A DNA stretch of 64,000 bases, from assembly GCF_000378425.1 (NCBI RefSeq), contig NZ_KB899808.1:1-64000 (forward strand), read 5' to 3'. A program made the translations under genes and the position numbers. Shown here piece after piece: positions 38,424 to 47,699 of the stretch; position 1 is the stretch's first letter; each line of letters opens with the position of its first letter. The notes under the pieces are model-generated. The model was not told the DNA's origin and made no database searches. It worked only from the letters and a program-made list of their open reading frames with translations. This DNA comes from Cohnella laeviribosi DSM 21336 (lineage in GTDB: Bacteria > Bacillota > Bacilli > Paenibacillales > Paenibacillaceae).

Positions 38424-39479
38424 ATGGTCATGCGCTGGCAAGGAATGTGGACAAGCTGGAAAACAAAGGGGATCGCCGCGGCGGCGGCGCTGCTGTTGCT
38501 GGGGGGCTGCGGCGGCAACGGCGGCGGAGAGGGGAACGGCTCCGCTTCGCCCGCTCCCTCGTCTTCGGCTTCGTCCGCCCCGCTTAAGGAAGTGAAGGTG
38601 GTGCTCGACTGGACGCCGAACACGAACCATACGGGACTGTATGTGGCCGCCGCCCAAGGGCTATGGGAGAAACGCGGGCTGAAGGTGGAGATCGTGCAGC
38701 CGCCGGAAAGCGGCGCGGATCAAATGGTGGCCAGCGGCGAAGCCGAATTCGGCGTCGGGGCGCAGGAGGGCTTGACGATGGCGCGGCAGCAGGGCATTCC
38801 GCTCGTCTCGCTGGCCGCCATCATTCAGCACAACACGTCGGGCTTCGCTTCGCTGAAAGAGAAGAATATCAAGGAACCGAAAGATTTCGAAGGCCACACG
38901 TACGGCGGCTGGGGCTCGCCCGCGGAGGAAGCAGTCATCGGCTCGATGATGAAGGCGCAGGGCGCCGACGTGAGCAAGGTCAAGTTCGTCAACGCGGGCA
39001 TGGCCGACTTCTTCACAGCGGTGAAAAAGGATATCGACTTCGAATGGATTTTCTATGGCTGGACCGGCATTGAAGCCGAGCTGCGCGGCATCCCGATCAA
39101 CATGGTTTACCTGTCCGATTTTAATAAGAAGCTCGATTATTACACGCCGCTGCTGGAAACGAACGAAGACATGATCAAGGAGCAGCCGGATGTCGTGCGC
39201 GCGTTTGTGGAAGGGGCGTCCGAAGGATACCGGTACGCGATCGAGCATCCGGACGAGGCGGCGGACATTTTGCTGAAAGCCGTGCCGGATTTGAACGCGG
39301 ATCTGGTCAAGGCCAGCCAGAAATGGCTCGCGGACAAATACCAGGACGACGCTCCCCGCTGGGGCGAGCAGAAGCGGGAAGTATGGGCCGGGTATACCGA
39401 GTTTTTGAAGGAGCACGGCATTCTGACGAAAGATCTCGACATCGACGCGATGTTTACGAACGAATTTTTGCCGAAATAA
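38424..39479 (+). CDS. thiY: Pyrimidine thiamine-precursor ABC transporter, substrate-binding lipoprotein
   Basis: 351 residues. A lipoprotein signal (lipobox LLGGC, Cys29) is followed by a Ser/Ala/Pro linker and an NMT1/THI5-like domain (VVLDWTPNTNHTGLYVA, then EFGVGAQEGL). ThiY proteins bind N-formyl-4-amino-5-aminomethyl-2-methylpyrimidine, a thiamine breakdown product. The TPP riboswitch just upstream supports this. ATG 38424 or 38430 are both possible, since GGAGAG lies six bases before the second. Confidence 0.93.
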   Translation: MVMRWQGMWTSWKTKGIAAAAALLLLGGCGGNGGGEGNGSASPAPSSSASSAPLKEVKVVLDWTPNTNHTGLYVAAAQGLWEKRGLKVEIVQPPESGADQMVASGEAEFGVGAQEGLTMARQQGIPLVSLAAIIQHNTSGFASLKEKNIKEPKDFEGHTYGGWGSPAEEAVIGSMMKAQGADVSKVKFVNAGMADFFTAVKKDIDFEWIFYGWTGIEAELRGIPINMVYLSDFNKKLDYYTPLLETNEDMIKEQPDVVRAFVEGASEGYRYAIEHPDEAADILLKAVPDLNADLVKASQKWLADKYQDDAPRWGEQKREVWAGYTEFLKEHGILTKDLDIDAMFTNEFLPK

Positions 39480-39643
39480 CGGCGAGCCGTACAAGGCCGT
39501 ACGGAGGCCGGACACGGCGGAGGACGAGCGTCGGAAGACGAGCGGCGGAGAACCCGCTGCGGTGCAATAAGCTTTGAACAAAACAGGCGGCGGGCAACGC
39601 GCGTTCGAAGCGCCTGCCCGCGCCGCTAACGGAGGGAACCATC

Positions 39644-39949
39644 ATGGCGCAAGCGCTGCTAAGCATCCAAATTTTGCCGAAGACGAAACCGGAAGATACG
39701 GACGTTTATCCTTATGTGGACAGGGCGATCGAAATCATCAAAGCCTCCGGCGTCCCGTACCGGGTCGGACCGCTGGAAACGACGATGGAGGGCGATCTGG
39801 ACACGCTGCTCGACATCGTCAAGCAAATGAACGCCGCGATGTTCGAACTCGGCAGCCCGTCCGTCCTCTCCCAAATCAAACTGCTGGTCGACCGGGAGGA
39901 TGGCGCCTCCATGGCTCGGCTGCTGCAGAAATATCCGGATGGCCAATAA
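39644..39949 (+). CDS. Thiamine-binding MTH1187/YkoF-family protein
   Basis: 101 residues with the family look: SIQILPKTKPED, IIKASGVPYRVGPLETTMEG and a helical end. Members bind thiamine or pyrimidine compounds in the cytoplasm and often sit in thiamine transport operons. It lies between thiY and thiX and overlaps thiX by 11 bases, so it is part of the TPP-controlled operon. AACGGAGGG lies upstream of the ATG. Confidence 0.9.
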   Translation: MAQALLSIQILPKTKPEDTDVYPYVDRAIEIIKASGVPYRVGPLETTMEGDLDTLLDIVKQMNAAMFELGSPSVLSQIKLLVDREDGASMARLLQKYPDGQ

Positions 39950-40724
39950 ATCGTACCGCTCCGTCCTGCTTCCGGTCGCGACGCTTTTTGGTCTTGCGCT
40001 TGTCTGGCAGGCGTCCTGCTCGCTGTTTGCGATCGATCCGTGGATGCTGCCGAGCCCGCTGGACATCGCGGAGCGAATGGGGACGGACGCCGCCCGGCTC
40101 GCGGAGCAGTCCGCGGCCACGCTGACGCTGGCGTTGAAGGGGATCGGGCTGGGCGTCGGCTTCGGCGTTGTGTCGGCGATTTTGTTTCATCTCATTCCGG
40201 GAGTGCGGACGGCCTTATCGCCCGTCATCATCATCACGCAGAACATTCCGTTAATCGCGCTCGGCCCGCTGCTGATGCTGTGGTTCGGCTTCGGGATTTT
40301 GCCCAAGCTCATCCTGCTGGTGCTCGTCTGTTATTTTCCGGTCGCTTGGTCGATGCTGGCCGGACTCGGGCAGGCCGAACCGCACTTGCGCGAATATCTG
40401 GCCATGATCGGCGCGAAGCGCTGGGAAGTGCTTCGCCGGCTGGAGCTGCCCGCCTCGCTGCCGTATTTCTTTTCCGGCCTGAAAATCACGGCAACCTACA
40501 GCATCTCGTCGGCGATCGTGGCGGAATGGCTGGGCGGCAGCGAAGGCATCGGCCATTATCTCGTCCTGAAGAAGAACGGCTACGATACCGCCGGCGTATT
40601 TTCCGCCATCATCTGCATTGTCGCGCTGTCGCTGCTGTTTTACGGCATCGCCGCGCTGCTGGAACGGCTGGTGATCCGCTGGCGTCCGCCGCGGTCCGAG
40701 GAAAAAGGAGGCAAAGCGGCATGA
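39939..40724 (+). CDS. thiX: Thiamine-precursor ABC transporter permease
   Basis: 261 residues with about six membrane helices, of the SsuC/TauC-type permease fold. The cytoplasmic loop for the ATPase reads GAKRWEVLRRLELPASLPY. The ATG at 39939 lies inside the preceding gene, and its TGA overlaps the thiZ start (ATGA). Confidence 0.93.
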   Translation: MANKSYRSVLLPVATLFGLALVWQASCSLFAIDPWMLPSPLDIAERMGTDAARLAEQSAATLTLALKGIGLGVGFGVVSAILFHLIPGVRTALSPVIIITQNIPLIALGPLLMLWFGFGILPKLILLVLVCYFPVAWSMLAGLGQAEPHLREYLAMIGAKRWEVLRRLELPASLPYFFSGLKITATYSISSAIVAEWLGGSEGIGHYLVLKKNGYDTAGVFSAIICIVALSLLFYGIAALLERLVIRWRPPRSEEKGGKAA

Positions 40725-41506
40725 ACGGGGAGCAGGAAGTGAAGCTTAGGCTCGACGGCGTCAGCAAGAGCTACGCGCGCGGCAAGCAGCGGCATCCCGT
40801 GCTCGACCGCATTTCGCTGACGGTGCGGGAAGGCGAGTTCGTGACGCTGATCGGCCCTTCCGGCAGCGGCAAAACGACGCTGTTCCGGCTGATCGGCGGC
40901 GTGGAACGTCCCGACGAGGGGCAAATCTATATCGGCGGAGAGCTGGCGACCGGCCGCCGCGGGCTGATCAGCTACATGCCGCAGCAAGCGTCGCTGTTTC
41001 CGTGGATGTCGGTTGCGGCCAACATCTCCTCGGCGCTGGCGTCCGCCGGCGTTCCCGCGAAGGAGGCCGAAACGCTTGCAAGCCGATGGCTGGAGCGGAT
41101 CGGTCTCGGCGCCGTGGCGAAGCAATATCCGCACGTGCTGTCCGGCGGCATGCAGCAGCGGGTGTCGTTTTTGCGCGCGCTGCTGATGCCCCGCGATATC
41201 ATGTGTCTGGACGAGCCGTTCGCCGCCCTCGACGCGCTGACGAGAGCCGATATGCAAGCGTGGCTGCTGCAGTTGTGGGAGGCGGAGCGCCGCTCGGTGC
41301 TGTTCGTCACGCACAGCATCGAGGAAGCCTTGACGCTGTCGGATCGGATTTACGTGCTGTCTCCGGCTCCGGCCCGCGTGCTGGCCGAGCTTGCGGTTCC
41401 GTTCCCGCGGCCCCGCCGGGTCGGCGTGTGGAAGGACCCCGCGTTCGTCGAATTGAAGGAACGGGTGCTGGCGATGTTGGGGGAGGGTGCCGCTCATGGC
41501 CGTTGA
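40721..41506 (+). CDS. thiZ: Thiamine-precursor ABC transporter ATP-binding protein
   Basis: 261 residues with Walker A GPSGSGKTT, signature LSGGMQQR, Walker B MCLDEPFAALD and switch H (THS). It powers ThiX uptake. GGAGG lies upstream of the ATG. It overlaps the TatD-family gene by 11 bases. Confidence 0.94.
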   Translation: MNGEQEVKLRLDGVSKSYARGKQRHPVLDRISLTVREGEFVTLIGPSGSGKTTLFRLIGGVERPDEGQIYIGGELATGRRGLISYMPQQASLFPWMSVAANISSALASAGVPAKEAETLASRWLERIGLGAVAKQYPHVLSGGMQQRVSFLRALLMPRDIMCLDEPFAALDALTRADMQAWLLQLWEAERRSVLFVTHSIEEALTLSDRIYVLSPAPARVLAELAVPFPRPRRVGVWKDPAFVELKERVLAMLGEGAAHGR

Positions 41507-42281
41507 CGCCCATATTCATCTCGACCAATATCCGGACGACCGGCGCTTGCCGCTCGTCGGCCGGGCGGCAAGCGCCGGCGTGGAAGGCATGGTCGCCGTC
41601 TCGATGGGATTTCCATCGTTTGCCGTTCTCGGGGAGTTGGCGTCGCGTTATCCCGGCCTCATTCTCCCGGCTTACGGCCATCATCCCGAGCAGCCGCCGC
41701 TGAAGGCGGAGGAGCTGGACCGGATGCTCGCCTGGATTCGGAAGCGTAAGCACGAGCCGTTTGCCATCGGGGAAGTGGGGCTGCCGTATTATATGCGCAC
41801 GGAAGCGGAAGCTTCCGGCGAGCCGTTCGACGAAGCGCCCTATCTTGCGCAGCTGGAAGCGTTCGTCAAGCTGGCGGCCGAGCTGGACCGGCCGATCGCG
41901 CTGCACGCGGTGTACGAGGATGCCGACAAGGCGCTCGACCTGCTGGAGCGGTACCGGGTAAGGCGCGCGCACTTCCACTGGTTCAAAGGGAGCGAGGCTG
42001 CCGTCCGCCGGATCGCCGCCAATCGGTATATGATTTCGATAACGCCGGACGTGCTGTACGAACCGGAGATTCGCGAGCTTGCGGCGAACGTGCCGCTGGA
42101 GCTGCTGATGACCGAGACGGACGGCCCGTGGCCGTTCGAAGGTCCGTTCTCGGGGCGGGAGACCGTGCCGGAGATGGTGCTCGCCGTCGCGCGCGAAATC
42201 GCCTCGATTCGCGGGCTTGGCGAGAAGGATACGGCCGAGCGGCTGGCGGCGAACGCCAAGCGGTTTTACGGGATCGGCTAG
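41496..42281 (+). CDS. TatD-family metal-dependent hydrolase in the thi operon
   Basis: 261 residues. All expected metal and catalytic residues are present: H6 and H8 (DAHIHLD), E93 (GEVGLPYY), H137, H159/H161 and D209 (TETDGPW). It lacks a strict match to the DNase TatD motifs I know, such as the usual LDFHHR. ATG 41496 follows GGGGAGGG and lies inside thiZ, so it is co-translated in the TPP-controlled operon and followed by a terminator. A role in handling the imported pyrimidine is an inference. Confidence 0.88.
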   Translation: MAVDAHIHLDQYPDDRRLPLVGRAASAGVEGMVAVSMGFPSFAVLGELASRYPGLILPAYGHHPEQPPLKAEELDRMLAWIRKRKHEPFAIGEVGLPYYMRTEAEASGEPFDEAPYLAQLEAFVKLAAELDRPIALHAVYEDADKALDLLERYRVRRAHFHWFKGSEAAVRRIAANRYMISITPDVLYEPEIRELAANVPLELLMTETDGPWPFEGPFSGRETVPEMVLAVAREIASIRGLGEKDTAERLAANAKRFYGIG

Positions 42282-42314
42282 CGGGTTGGCGCGGGCTTGG
42301 CTTATGTCTGTTTC

Positions 42315-42338
42315 GACGCCCTTCGGGGCGTTTTTTTC
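42315..42338 (+). terminator. Terminator of the thi operon
   Basis: ACGCCCTTCGGGGCGT with a tight loop is followed by seven T. Confidence 0.9.
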
Positions 42339-42549
42339 TTGGCGACGGATACCTTAACATCCCCTATTTGGTTTCCGTTATTTGAAGGTCATGTTCGGGA
42401 TGGCTTCTGAACCGTCTTCGCTGGGTTCCTTTCTGATCAACGAGCGAACCCGCGCTGCCGTTCAGCTTGAAAAGATGGGGCATCCACGCGTTAAAGCCCG
42501 TTCGCAATGGGAGTTCCGCTTGGAGGGGGCCGCCCCGAGCCGCGGTGCT

Positions 42550-42785
42550 CAGCCGCCAAGTAGACCGTCCAGTACCTCTCATGGCCCTGAACGGCGGCTA
42601 TATTGGATTTTGTACAGGATACCGGCTCCTTTCGCCACTTACCGGAACGTATGGTGGATTTTCTCCAATGAAAGGGCCCGAGAGCCTTGCGGATTCGGCT
42701 TCTGCGGGCCAAATGACTGGATATATCCAACATAGACCGGCTTCCGGCGCCTGAACGGTGTGTTCGGTTGGATTTTTCCAATGTA
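42550..42785 (+). repeat. Degenerate repeat array with TTGGA/TCCAA dyads
   Basis: Four related units of 51-63 bases. Each ends in a small dyad such as TTGGATTTTTCCAA (starts at 42603, 42654, 42717, 42768) preceded by ACCGG-rich, GC-rich sequence. Units one, two and four share CCTGAACGG or ACCGGAACG before the dyad. Short open frames cross the array in several phases but none has a ribosome binding site or recognisable product. Confidence 0.6.
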
Positions 42786-42792
42786 GCCACGC

Positions 42793-42864
42793 AGCCTATA
42801 CGCGTAGCCGAGTTGCTATCAAGTTGCTATATAGTTTCACAATGGGGATATAGACGCATAGGCT
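42793..42864 (+). repeat. Intergenic repeat, copy B (MITE-like palindrome)
   Basis: 72 bases whose ends, AGCCTATACGCG and CGACGCATAGGCT-type, are inverted copies of each other with few mismatches. Inside, AGTTGCTAT occurs twice, and the right half matches copy A at 1195-1237. It may be a small non-autonomous mobile element. The following 42865-43176 shows no gene; a TAGTAT -10 candidate lies near 43113. Confidence 0.6.
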
Positions 42865-43176
42865 GCGGTTGCTCATCGGCTGCTGTATGGCCGCGGTTGC
42901 GATGAACGAACTTTCTTCCAAGCGGTATGATGCCGCTTTCGCTCAGTCCCGCAATAACGGCTATGCTGAAGCTCCGCGCGGAAGCGCATGTTCTTTTCAG
43001 TACAACGCGATTCTTGGACAGGAGTATTATCCAAATCTCTGTCCAATGGGCGAACCCCAAGCCCGTTTGCGAAGGAGTCGAAACGTTCTGCGGCGAACAT
43101 AAAACAAAGAATAGTATGCGCTTACATCCGGGAACGGGCGGGCCAAGACGATCCCAAATAGCGGCGGTGTCGGAAC

Positions 43177-44919
43177 GTGAGAAAAAAACGTTTTATCAGC
43201 ATCCGTACCAAAGTCATGCTCTTCTCCATTGTCCTCACGGTGTTTCCCATTCTGATTGTGAGCGGGTTTTCGTATTTCGAAGCGGTCAAGGTCGTCCGCA
43301 ATCAAGCCATCGAGCTGAATCTGGTCAACGCGAAACAAATTTCCAACACTCTGGATATGATCATCAACGATGTCAACACCATTTCGTTAAATTTGATTCA
43401 AAACCGCGAGGTGGCCGCCTATCTTACGGCTCCGAGCCCTGAATCCAAACAGCAATATTACGCGCGGATTCTTTCCATTCTCAACGACCAGGCCTTCAAT
43501 AAGAAGTATATTTACTCCATTTACATCCAGGATCGAAGCGAAACGGGGATCGACAACAGGGGGGCGGTGAATCTGGTCCCGGACGACAGGCTGCTTCAAG
43601 CGAAAGCGTTAAGAGGCAAAGAGAGCTGGTATTTCGACAGCGTGTTCGTGCAGAACAAAGAAGTGAACGTGATTTCCATGATTCGCGACATTCGGGATAT
43701 CCATCATATCAGCCGGTCCCTCGGCATATTGAAAATCAACGTGCTCGAGAGCAGCGTCAGGGAACTGTACCGAACGAAAATGCAGGACCGGAGCCTCTTT
43801 TACCTGATCGATCAGGAGAAGGTCATTCTGTCGGCGCTTTCAGCCGATGAGGTCGGAAGACGGATCGAACCGTTTCGGATGCATTCGGGCATGGACGGCC
43901 GGACGGAGGGCTTTTTCAACACGAGCATCGACGGACGGAAGTACCTTGGGATTTTCTACCGGATGGAAACGCAAAATTGGCACATCGTCGAATTGACGCC
44001 GTACGAACGGATTTCGAAGCCCGGCAACGTCATTAAAAGGGTCACCTTCTATTCGATCTTAGCCAGCCTTGCCGTCTGCTTCGGTTTTATCCTTCTATTT
44101 GCCGCGAGAGTGCTGGAACCGCTCAAGCAATTCCGCGTGCTGATGAAGCATGTGGAGCGGGAACAATTCCATATGGAGATGAAGGTGCGGGGAAACGACG
44201 AAATCGCCCTGCTCGCCCGAAGCTTCAACCGCATGTCGCACCGGCTGAATGCATTGATCAATGAAGTGCACGTGTCCAAGATCAAGCAGAAGGAGGCGGA
44301 ATTAAAAGCGCTCGAGGAGCAGATCAATCCCCATTTTCTCTACAATACGCTCGATCTTATTTATTGGATGAGCAGGATGGAGAAGGCTTTCGAGACGTCG
44401 GTCATGGTGAGCGCCCTGTCCCAACTGTTCCGGATCGGACTGAACAGCGGAAGCCGGTTTACGACGGTCGAAAAAGAGGTCGAACACCTTCGGCATTACA
44501 TCCTGATCCAGCAAAAACGCTACGAAGAAACGATTGCGTTTGCGATTGCCGTCGAGCCGGAAACATCGGGCTGCAAAGTGACCAAGATGGTGCTGCAGCC
44601 GGTCGTGGAAAATGCGATCCGCCACGGCATCGAGCCAAAGGGCAGCAGCGGCCGGATCGAGATCCGCATTTTCCGGGAAGGGAACGACCTTGTCTATCGG
44701 GTGAGCGACGACGGAGCCGGCGCCGACGCGGCGGCCGTTCAGGCGGTGCTGGACCGGCCGGCCTCTGAGCATCAAGGGCTCGGGCTGAAAAACATTCATG
44801 ACCGGCTCAAGCTCAATTACGGCGCCCGGTACGGCGTCACATTCGAAAGCGTGCCTGGCGAAGGGACGACCGTGACCATCCGGCAACCCTTTGAGAAAGG
44901 AACGATGAAGGATGTATAA
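43177..44919 (+). CDS. yesM: YesM-type sensor histidine kinase
   Basis: 580 residues. TM1 is at about 11-31, an extracellular cache-like sensor at about 35-285, TM2 at about 287-310, then HAMP, a His_kinase domain with H386 in EQINPHFLYNTLD, and an HATPase (VVENAIRHG, DDGAGA, GLGLKN). This class senses sugars or sugar oligomers, often with a binding protein. GTG 43177 has a weak upstream site. It overlaps the yesN gene by eight bases. Confidence 0.93.
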   Translation: MRKKRFISIRTKVMLFSIVLTVFPILIVSGFSYFEAVKVVRNQAIELNLVNAKQISNTLDMIINDVNTISLNLIQNREVAAYLTAPSPESKQQYYARILSILNDQAFNKKYIYSIYIQDRSETGIDNRGAVNLVPDDRLLQAKALRGKESWYFDSVFVQNKEVNVISMIRDIRDIHHISRSLGILKINVLESSVRELYRTKMQDRSLFYLIDQEKVILSALSADEVGRRIEPFRMHSGMDGRTEGFFNTSIDGRKYLGIFYRMETQNWHIVELTPYERISKPGNVIKRVTFYSILASLAVCFGFILLFAARVLEPLKQFRVLMKHVEREQFHMEMKVRGNDEIALLARSFNRMSHRLNALINEVHVSKIKQKEAELKALEEQINPHFLYNTLDLIYWMSRMEKAFETSVMVSALSQLFRIGLNSGSRFTTVEKEVEHLRHYILIQQKRYEETIAFAIAVEPETSGCKVTKMVLQPVVENAIRHGIEPKGSSGRIEIRIFREGNDLVYRVSDDGAGADAAAVQAVLDRPASEHQGLGLKNIHDRLKLNYGARYGVTFESVPGEGTTVTIRQPFEKGTMKDV

Positions 44920-46201
44920 AGTGATGGTTGTAGACGACGAAATCATCGTGCGCAAAGGCATCATGACTTCCATCGACTGGTCCGAGCACGGCATCGCGAT
45001 CGCGGCAGAGGCCCGAAACGGCAAAGAGGCGTTGGACAAACTGCAACAGCATCCCGTTGATCTGATCTTAACGGACATCCGGATGCCCGTCATGTCGGGA
45101 ATCGAGCTGGCAAGAACGGTAAAAAGCGAATATCCGGACATCGAGATGGTTCTGCTGAGCGGATATGAAGATTTTCAGTATGCCAAGGAAGCGATGTCGA
45201 TCGGCATCCGCCATTATTTGCTCAAGCCGGTCATCGCCGAGAAACTGGTCGAGCTCCTTTCCGGGTTCCGCGACCGGGAGCGGAGCAAGCGGCTCGCCAA
45301 GCAGGAAGAACTCATCAAGAACAAGCTGTTCAACGAACATTTGCCCTTCATGAAATCGAAGCTGATGAACAGCCTGATCGATCGACAATCGGATGCCGGA
45401 GACATTCTCGAAAAGGCCGGAACGCTGCAGATCCAACTTACGGGACCGGCTTACCAAGTGATTGTCGTGAAAGCGGATGGCGATTGGCTTCATGCGCAGC
45501 GCCTGTCCAGGAAGGAATACGAAGCTCTCGCGTTCGCCTTTCTCAACATTACGGAAGAAACGCTGGTCTCCCGTTTTCCGGGATTTGTCAGCTTCGGGGA
45601 GCCCGGAACGCTGATCGGCCTGATCAATCTTCAGCCGGGAACGTCGATACAGGCCGTCTGCGAAGAGATCCGCTCGAACCTCCTGCAATATTTGAAATTG
45701 CCCGTATCGATCTACACCGGGCAGCCGGTACGCCGCCTTTCGGCCATTGCCGGCTGTTATGAAGAAGCGGCCAACGCCATTCGGCGCAAGGCCTGCAGCG
45801 AAGCGGGAAAAACGATTGCTGTGGCGTCCGAACAAGCGAAGGCCCAATCCAAGCTGGTGAAAGAGGCGATCCGGTACGTCTTGAGCCATTACGGCGAACC
45901 GATCGGACTTCGCGAAGCGGCCGACCACGTGTGCGTGACGCCGGCCCATTTGAGCAAAGTGTTCAAGGAAGAGATGGGGGTTACGTTCATGAAATGGCTG
46001 AACCGGATCAGAGTGGAAGAGGCGAAGCGGCTATTGGCGGACACCTGGCTTAAAACCTATGAAATCGCGGAAAAAGTCGGTTATCGGGATTATAAATATT
46101 TTTCGCTGATCTTCAGAACGTATGCCGGCTGTTCTCCGCGGGACTACCGAAACCGGCAAGACCGGTTTTCCGGCGGAAACGGAAACGGGGGAACCGTATG
46201 A
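44912..46201 (+). CDS. yesN: YesN-type AraC-family response regulator
   Basis: 429 residues. A receiver with D55 (LILTDIRMPVMSG), a middle dimerisation region, and a C-terminal AraC double helix-turn-helix (REAADHVCVTPAHLSKVFKE and YEIAEKVGYRDYKYFS). It is phosphorylated by YesM and activates carbohydrate genes. Its TGA overlaps the next gene's ATG, so the kinase, regulator and binding protein are made together. Confidence 0.94.
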   Translation: MYKVMVVDDEIIVRKGIMTSIDWSEHGIAIAAEARNGKEALDKLQQHPVDLILTDIRMPVMSGIELARTVKSEYPDIEMVLLSGYEDFQYAKEAMSIGIRHYLLKPVIAEKLVELLSGFRDRERSKRLAKQEELIKNKLFNEHLPFMKSKLMNSLIDRQSDAGDILEKAGTLQIQLTGPAYQVIVVKADGDWLHAQRLSRKEYEALAFAFLNITEETLVSRFPGFVSFGEPGTLIGLINLQPGTSIQAVCEEIRSNLLQYLKLPVSIYTGQPVRRLSAIAGCYEEAANAIRRKACSEAGKTIAVASEQAKAQSKLVKEAIRYVLSHYGEPIGLREAADHVCVTPAHLSKVFKEEMGVTFMKWLNRIRVEEAKRLLADTWLKTYEIAEKVGYRDYKYFSLIFRTYAGCSPRDYRNRQDRFSGGNGNGGTV

Positions 46202-47559
46202 GAAAAATCGCCGCAACGCTTCTTTGCGCCTTGCTCGCCGCGGCATCGGCTTTGTCCGGCTGCGGCGGTCCGCATGATTTCCGGAATGTTGCAACCGCGA
46301 ACCACAGCTTCGGAGCCGGTCCGGGTTCCCAAATTACGCTTACGCTGACGGATTCATGGACGACGACGTCGACGGCGGCCGTGGATGTCGTTCATCGGAC
46401 GCTGATCGAGCGGTTCAAGCAAGAGAATCCGGAGATCGAAATTTCCGAGGATATCCTCGACAACGCCTTGCTCAAGACGAAAATCAAAACGCTGGCCGCC
46501 GGAAACGTGCTGCCGGACGTGTTTATGATGCTCGGATCGGATGCCGAAATGTTTCTGGAAAACAAACTCATTATGCCCGTTGACGATTTGCTGGCGAAGG
46601 ATCCGGCATGGAAACGGGGATTTCGCCCGGAAGCCTTCGACGATTTTCGGATCGGAGGCGCGCTCGCCGGCGTTCCGATGCAGATGACGGCGACGTCCAT
46701 CGTGTATTACAACGGGGAGATCTTCAAACGTGCCGGTTACGACGCTTTTCCTGCGACATTTGACGCCTTCGTCGATGCGGTGGAGAAGATCAAGGCGATG
46801 GGCATTACGCCGATTGCGATGGGGAATAAAGACCAGTGGGTGGCCGTCTCCTGCTTGCTCAGCACGCTCGGAGACCGGTTTACCGGAACGGAGTGGTTTG
46901 CATCCATCGAAGACAACAGCGGCGCGAAGTTTACGGACAAGCCGTTTGTCGACGCGCTGGCGGCCGTCAAACGGCTTTCCGACATCGGGGCGTTCAACGC
47001 CAACCTCAACAGCCTCGACAATATCCAGCAGCGGACGGCCTATTATGTCGGCAAGGCGGCCATGTTCCTCGAGGGCGGCTGGGCGGTCTCATCTGTCGTG
47101 GCCGATGCGCCGAAGCCGATTCTGGACCGTACGCATCTGGCCGTCCTGCCTGCCGTGACCGGCGGAAAAGGAAGGGCGGAAGCGGTATCCGGCGGCTCCG
47201 GATGGGCGCTTGCGCTCAATGCGAATTTGACGGGAGCGAAGCTGGAAGCGGCGGTTCAACTTGTGAAGCTGTTGACTGGCGAAACGGCGGCGAATATGGC
47301 GGCGGAGCGGGGCGATATCTCCGCATCGCTGGCGACAAGCTACGACAGAAGCCGCTCTTCCGCGCTGTTCGAGGAATATTTGGACCTGCTGGAGAAGGCG
47401 GACATGACGCCCGTATACGACGTGCGGTTGCCGCCCGAAGTCGTTCAGTCTCTCAACAAAGGGCTGCAGGAGCTCCTGACGCCGGGTTCGAAGCTGACGC
47501 CCGAAACGTTGGCGCGGCAAATCCAGGACACCTACAGCCTCGCCGTAGAACAGCCCTGA
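46198..47559 (+). CDS. Solitary family-1 sugar-binding lipoprotein
   Basis: 453 residues. A signal with lipobox ALSGC (Cys22) is followed by an SBP_bac_1 fold (RTLIERFKQENPEIEI near the start, DVFMMLGSD, YYNGEIFKRAGY, EGGW). Such proteins bind sugars outside the cell. No family-1 permease genes are nearby; instead it is coupled to yesMN, which suggests a sensing role with the kinase. A promoter with a CcpA site follows before the next gene. Confidence 0.9.
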   Translation: MRKIAATLLCALLAAASALSGCGGPHDFRNVATANHSFGAGPGSQITLTLTDSWTTTSTAAVDVVHRTLIERFKQENPEIEISEDILDNALLKTKIKTLAAGNVLPDVFMMLGSDAEMFLENKLIMPVDDLLAKDPAWKRGFRPEAFDDFRIGGALAGVPMQMTATSIVYYNGEIFKRAGYDAFPATFDAFVDAVEKIKAMGITPIAMGNKDQWVAVSCLLSTLGDRFTGTEWFASIEDNSGAKFTDKPFVDALAAVKRLSDIGAFNANLNSLDNIQQRTAYYVGKAAMFLEGGWAVSSVVADAPKPILDRTHLAVLPAVTGGKGRAEAVSGGSGWALALNANLTGAKLEAAVQLVKLLTGETAANMAAERGDISASLATSYDRSRSSALFEEYLDLLEKADMTPVYDVRLPPEVVQSLNKGLQELLTPGSKLTPETLARQIQDTYSLAVEQP

Positions 47560-47603
47560 CGGCGATCGCAAAAAAATGGATATAATCACAAAAGTACAGG
47601 GAT

Positions 47604-47651
47604 TTACGGTGCCGGGGCGCCATTTTATACTCATTTTTGAAAGCGTTTACT
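47604..47651 (+). promoter_or_regulatory. Promoter with CcpA (cre) site for the ABC importer operon
   Basis: TTACGG, a 16-base spacer and TATACT lie just before TGAAAGCGTTTACT (47638-47651), which fits the cre consensus at 13 of 14 positions. The site is at the expected transcription start, so CcpA could repress the importer when glucose is present. YesN targets may also lie here. Confidence 0.65.
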
Positions 47652-47699
47652 TTCGTTTGGGAAGGGAAACGCGAAAGCGCATAGGGGGGAGCGGGAAGC

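Noticed and set aside
42364-42790. Several open frames of 70-117 codons across the repeat array on both strands
   Set aside because: They overlap each other in different phases, have no ribosome binding site and read through degenerate repeat units, so they are unlikely to be genes.
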